A DNA stretch of 64,000 nt from Labilibacter marinus. Its GTDB lineage: Bacteria; Bacteroidota; Bacteroidia; Bacteroidales; Marinilabiliaceae. Of this stretch, positions 62,498-64,000 are shown piece after piece. Position 1 is the stretch's first letter; every line of letters begins with the position of its first letter. The stretch lies in the NCBI RefSeq assembly GCF_001659685.2, contig NZ_LXYE02000010.1, forward strand, positions 124,001 through 188,000, read 5' to 3'. The notes below the pieces were generated by a model, which saw only the letters and a program-made list of their open reading frames with translations, was not told where the DNA came from and did not search any database. The position numbers were made by a program, and so were the translations under genes.

Positions 62498-62596
62498 GAC
62501 TTGTTTCGGGTCAAAACGGAAGCCTTTGTGGCTTTAGTACAGTAAATGATGCTGTTATTGTTTAGTCGGAGTTGAAAAGTATACACATTAGGGTAC

Positions 62597-62627
62597 AAAA
62601 AAAGCTGCTAGTACATTTAGCAGCTTT
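62597..62627 (-). terminator. terminator of acetate transporter gene
   Basis: AAAGCTGCTA and TAGCAGCTTT pair around a seven-base loop. On the minus strand they are followed by a seven-T run, placed 42 bases after the transporter stop codon. Confidence 0.85.
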
Positions 62628-62668
62628 AATGGTAGGTCAGTAAACCTATATATCTTATAGTGTAAAAA

Positions 62669-63223
62669 CTATTCTATAATTCTTTTACCCATTGGTAAAA
62701 CAGTTTTTCCAGCTAAATCGTTAATGATGATTCCAGCCATCATATACCAAGCAGCACCTGCGCAGATAATTAAATCCCATGCAGCAGCTTTAGTTAATTG
62801 CGGAAATCCGAAGTGAGCTAAATCTAAAAGGATAAATCCAATTAATAAAGTAGCAAAAGTAAAAGTCATAGCTGTGTGAACTCTGAAAGAAGCAATGAAT
62901 AAAATAACAGTGTAAAGTGTCCATGCTACTAAGAAAAAGCCAACATCAGTATGGGAAGCTTTGTAGATGCCAAAGTGATTGATTAGCCAGATAATTCCTA
63001 AACCAATCCAGAAAGAACCGTATCCTACAAAGGCGCTGTAACCAAAGTTGTTACCCATTTTTTGCTCTTGGAATCCAGCAATCATTTGTGCAAGTCCTCC
63101 AAAGATAATTCCCATAGCTAATACAGGTCCAATTCCCATCCATCCTAGGTTATGGAATTGTAATAAAAGAGTTGTTAAGCCAAATCCTGCTAAACCAACT
63201 ACCGCGGGGTTTCCGTTTTTCAT
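62669..63223 (-). CDS. SatP/GPR1-FUN34-YaaH family acetate transporter
   Basis: This inner-membrane carrier (184 residues, six predicted helices) belongs to the acetate uptake family. The family signature NPAVVGL is at 5-11, followed by hydrophobic helices; GFQEQKMGNNFGYSAF and GYGSFWIGLG are the usual inner segment. It should move acetate or succinate with protons. It is preceded by a very good promoter and followed by a strong terminator, so it is monocistronic. Confidence 0.93.
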   Translation of the reverse strand: MKNGNPAVVGLAGFGLTTLLLQFHNLGWMGIGPVLAMGIIFGGLAQMIAGFQEQKMGNNFGYSAFVGYGSFWIGLGIIWLINHFGIYKASHTDVGFFLVAWTLYTVILFIASFRVHTAMTFTFATLLIGFILLDLAHFGFPQLTKAAAWDLIICAGAAWYMMAGIIINDLAGKTVLPMGKRIIE

Positions 63224-63251
63224 TTTGTGTGATATTTAATATTTCAGCCCG

Positions 63252-63283
63252 CAAAAGTAAGCTATGGTATTGAAGCAGACAAA
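63252..63283 (-). promoter_or_regulatory. promoter of acetate transporter gene
   Basis: On the minus strand TTTG at 63283-63280 is followed after 20 bases by TACTTTTG at 63259-63252 and GCGGG, an exact Bacteroidetes promoter. The ATG is 28 bases downstream. Confidence 0.8.
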
Positions 63284-63416
63284 TTTATTTGCTTAAATTA
63301 TGTTGAAATTACAAGAACACATTATCTTATCTTCCCCTTTATTATAAAGGATGATGCATTCAAAGACACCATTGGGAATGGTTTTGTGATTGCGAAGTCG
63401 GCGCTAGGTATGTTGC

Positions 63417-64000
63417 TTAGTAAATCAAATACGGAACCTCAAAATAAAAGGTAGAACCTTTGCCAACTTCAGATTCTACCCAGATGGAACCATTCATGAT
63501 ATCGACTAGTTTTTTGCAGATAGATAACCCGAGGCCAGTACCTTTTTGCTTGTTTACGCCGTCGTGCTGAGCTTGCGTAAAGCGATCGAATATAGTATGC
63601 ATATATTGATCAGGAATACCAATGCCTGTATCTCTAACGTAAAATTGTGTTTCAGAAGAGTAGGTAATTACACCAATTTCTACCTCACCTGATTCGGTAA
63701 ACTTTAAACTGTTGTTGATAAGGTTGGTTAATACTTGCTGAATTTTAGCAGGATCGCCACTCAGTATGGCAAAATTACATTTAGAAGTGTTTAAGGTGAT
63801 TTTATTGTTGCTTCTTTCGGCTACTGGCGTAAAAAATGTGATGATTTCCCTAAGCATACTCAATATGTCAAACGGAACAGATTCAACTTTTATTTGGCCA
63901 GTTTCTATCTTCGAAATTTCAAGTACATCATTAATGATATTCAGCAATTGCTGTCCGCTCGATAGAATTACATTTAAGTAGTCCTGACGTTGATCTGGGG
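63417..64000 (-). CDS. sensor histidine kinase, C-terminal part (5' end outside window)
   Basis: The frame is open to the right edge, so only the C-terminal part is seen. The visible 194 residues start in the dimerisation helix (DYLNVILSSGQQLLNIINDV, then EISKIETGQIKVES), followed by a HATPase domain with NLINNSLKFTES, RDTGIGIPD, FDRFTQAQHDG and GTGLGLSICKKL. No receiver domain follows. Sensor domains and the phospho-acceptor histidine lie beyond the window. It is convergent with nothing in view; the upstream promoter is outside. Confidence 0.85.
   Translation of the reverse strand, partial: PDQRQDYLNVILSSGQQLLNIINDVLEISKIETGQIKVESVPFDILSMLREIITFFTPVAERSNNKITLNTSKCNFAILSGDPAKIQQVLTNLINNSLKFTESGEVEIGVITYSSETQFYVRDTGIGIPDQYMHTIFDRFTQAQHDGVNKQKGTGLGLSICKKLVDIMNGSIWVESEVGKGSTFYFEVPYLIY

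Larger units (their letters stand above)
61996..62596. other. 601-base AT-rich intergenic region
   Basis: Nothing coding is convincing in this very AT-rich stretch between the subtilase terminator and that of the acetate transporter gene. It holds an 11-base direct repeat AGTAGGTATCT at 62075-62085 and 62117-62127, a long inverted repeat at 62246-62303, and a further palindrome at 62470-62497. No tRNA or promoter pair of the usual type is clear. Confidence 0.6.

Noticed and set aside
1-64000. CRISPR array, rRNA, prophage or integrated element
   Set aside because: No regularly spaced repeats, rRNA motifs, integrase or phage genes were seen, and gene content and composition look uniform.

Overview
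The window comes from an AT-rich marine-type Bacteroidota genome, most likely Bacteroidales/Marinilabiliales-like (lineage is inference). Signs of the phylum are a SusC/SusD pair with an ECF sigma factor and FecR anti-sigma factor, three proteins ending in type IX secretion (T9SS) sorting domains, many lipoproteins with Bacteroidetes-only domains (DUF4837, DUF4302, Big_5), and promoters of the TTTG-N(17-23)-TAnnTTTG type. Shine-Dalgarno sequences are essentially absent. I see no prophage, insertion sequence, CRISPR array or rRNA. Both edges cut through sensor histidine kinases.

Layout. 1-1.3 kb: 3' part of a PocR-domain histidine kinase. 1.4-7.8 kb (minus): pdxA, a leucyl aminopeptidase, a small unknown gene coupled to a DUF4837 lipoprotein, an MltD-like transglycosylase and a membrane-anchored coiled-coil protein. 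8-11 kb (plus): Big_5 lipoprotein, thiamine-binding protein, DUF3108 protein. 11.3-20.7 kb (plus): a self-regulated import cassette of ECF sigma, FecR, STN-type SusC, SusD, zinc-metallohydrolase lipoprotein and DUF4302 lipoprotein. 20.8-26.8 kb (minus): two DUF3857/transglutaminase-fold proteins and a T9SS-secreted beta-propeller/discoidin glycan enzyme. 27-28.6 kb: M48 protease and endonuclease III. 28.7-32.6 kb (minus): a metal operon of DtxR-type regulator, ZIP transporter and TonB receptor, with two palindromes at its promoter. 32.7-37.5 kb (plus): amidase, nucleotidyltransferase, Nudix hydrolase, aminotransferase, class II aldolase. 37.5-39.8 kb (minus): a freestanding ThrRS editing domain followed by an NMT1-domain histidine kinase. 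40-42.9 kb (minus): histidine catabolism genes ftcD and hutI. 43.2-44.8 kb (plus): candidate small RNA, then overlapping LMW phosphatase and fructosamine-kinase genes. 44.8-48.5 kb: cytidylate-kinase-like gene, small DNA-binding-like gene, and the M16 peptidase, O-methyltransferase and flavodoxin operon. 48.7-48.9 kb: two identical tRNA-Phe genes. 49-62 kb: a divergent TPR kinase/LuxR response regulator pair, then two very large T9SS-exported proteins, the second a 2174-residue subtilase. 62.7-64 kb: acetate transporter and the 3' part of another histidine kinase.

How it fits together. The cell senses through several envelope kinases, imports peptide- or glycan-like nutrients through the sigma-controlled SusCD cassette, regulates metal uptake through the DtxR operon, catabolises histidine and acetate, and exports proteases and glycan enzymes through T9SS. 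The least explained parts are the editing-domain protein with altered catalytic positions, the candidate small RNA at 43.2 kb, the flavodoxin-operon terminators lying beyond a convergent gene, and the sigma-controlled SusCD/metallohydrolase cassette. Many starts below were moved from upstream TTG/GTG codons to internal ATG codons that restore signal peptides or normal family N termini.
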